This document shows positions 63,418 to 64,000 of a DNA stretch of 64,000 nucleotides, in pieces. Numbering within the stretch: position 1 is the first letter of the stretch; every line of letters begins with the position of its first letter. The DNA comes from an uncultured Eubacteriales bacterium (GTDB lineage Bacteria; Bacillota; Clostridia; Oscillospirales; Acutalibacteraceae), in assembly GCA_934462705.1 (NCBI GenBank), contig CAKSIH010000003.1:1-64000 (forward strand), written 5' to 3'. The notes below the pieces were generated by a model. It searched no databases. It worked only from the letters and a program-made list of their open reading frames with translations, and had not been told where the DNA came from. A program made the translations under genes and the position numbers.

Positions 63418-64000
63418 ATGGACTTTGTAAAAATTCTATGTGAACAATTTAATTTAAAACCGTGGCAAATTGAAAACGTAATTGCTCTAATTGACGAGGG
63501 TAACACTATTCCATTCATCGCGCGGTACAGAAAAGAAGCGCACGGCTCTCTGGATGACCAGCTTTTGCGCGAAATTAACGACAGGCTTACATATTTAAGA
63601 AATCTCCATGAACGGCGAGAGGAAGTTCGCGCTCTCATCACCGGGCTCGATGCAATGACTGATGATATAAACAATGCGCTTAATCAGGCCACTACCCTTG
63701 CGGAAATCGACGACATCTACAGACCATATAGGCCCAAAAGAAAGACCCGTGCTTCCATTGCAAAAGAAAAAGGCCTGGAACCTTTGGCAACCGCTATTTT
63801 TGCACAGGAACCAGACTCCCGCGCTCCGCTAGATATGGCAGCTGAATTTATAAACGAGGAAAAAGAGGTCTTAACTGCACAGGATGCACTTACCGGGGCT
63901 ATGGACATCATTGCAGAAAATATTTCCGATGATGCGAATATTCGAAAACGTCTCAGAGTCGTCGCAATGGCGCAAGCTTTGCTTTGTTCAAGTGCAACTG
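63418..64000 (+). CDS. tex: Tex-family RNA-binding protein (5' part, runs off the window)
   Basis: The first 194 residues are in the window. The ATG at 63418 follows AAGGAG. The sequence (MDFVKILCEQFNL, NTIPFIARYRKEAHGSLDD, EIDDIYRPYRPKRKTRA, IAKEKGLEPLA) is the N-terminal helical domain of Tex, a transcription-accessory protein of about 720 aa with YqgF-like and S1 RNA-binding domains, which lie beyond the right edge. Confidence 0.93.
   Translation, partial: MDFVKILCEQFNLKPWQIENVIALIDEGNTIPFIARYRKEAHGSLDDQLLREINDRLTYLRNLHERREEVRALITGLDAMTDDINNALNQATTLAEIDDIYRPYRPKRKTRASIAKEKGLEPLATAIFAQEPDSRAPLDMAAEFINEEKEVLTAQDALTGAMDIIAENISDDANIRKRLRVVAMAQALLCSSAT

Overview
The window is about 35-40% GC by eye and comes from a spore-forming, anaerobic Firmicute of the class Clostridia (an Oscillospirales-type organism is my guess). 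The evidence is a clostridial rnfCDGEAB operon, a class III anaerobic ribonucleotide reductase with its activase, both dipicolinate synthase subunits, a KOW-domain protein between map and infA, ZapA next to a U32 peptidase, strong AAGGAGG ribosome binding sites and frequent TTG/GTG starts. No rRNA, tRNA, CRISPR array, transposase or prophage was seen.

Layout. 1-1820: an orphan small gene and a membrane-anchored polysaccharide deacetylase. 1822-2448: endonuclease III. 2580-9504: a flavoprotein/electron-transport operon, apbE - NusG-domain-II protein - Gx-type transporter - rnfCDGEAB, in which ApbE would flavinylate RnfD and RnfG. 9600-10847: DUF1015. 10957-13176: a cluster of small secreted proteins of one family, with a decayed relative in the middle. 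13442-17035: mgsA-hisS-aspS. 17263-21820: mreBCD plus PBP2 (cell elongation). 21972-26214: dUTPase, U32 peptidase, and a ZapA protein carrying a very long coiled coil. 26378-29361: nrdD-nrdG behind an NrdR-like box. 29506-35244: rqcH, nif3-like, trmK, DUF1858, GNAT, murC. 35400-36831: dipicolinate synthase dpaAB behind a mother-cell-sigma-like promoter. 37049-39862: trpS, a lipoprotein, rsmE, a CrtO-like acyltransferase. 39995-44436: pncC/cinA-C, malQ, glgP. 44723-60636: the complete S10-spc-alpha ribosomal cluster on the minus strand, with one unexpected small membrane-protein gene between rplW and rplB. 61005-64000: NUDIX hydrolase, M14 peptidase, DUF1624 membrane protein, and the start of tex.

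The most striking non-coding signal is a family of four GC-rich, 72-88 bp intergenic elements (26942-27013, 33207-33283, 36918-37005, 44451-44532). Each folds into the same four-way junction: a closing stem and three hairpin arms with almost no unpaired bases. The stem sequences differ between copies but pairing is kept by compensating changes. Each lies 15-45 bp past a stop codon, in either orientation relative to the gene, so they look like a dispersed structured repeat rather than ordinary terminators.

Promoters and hairpins were found by eye; spacing was counted but no folding, alignment or database search was run.
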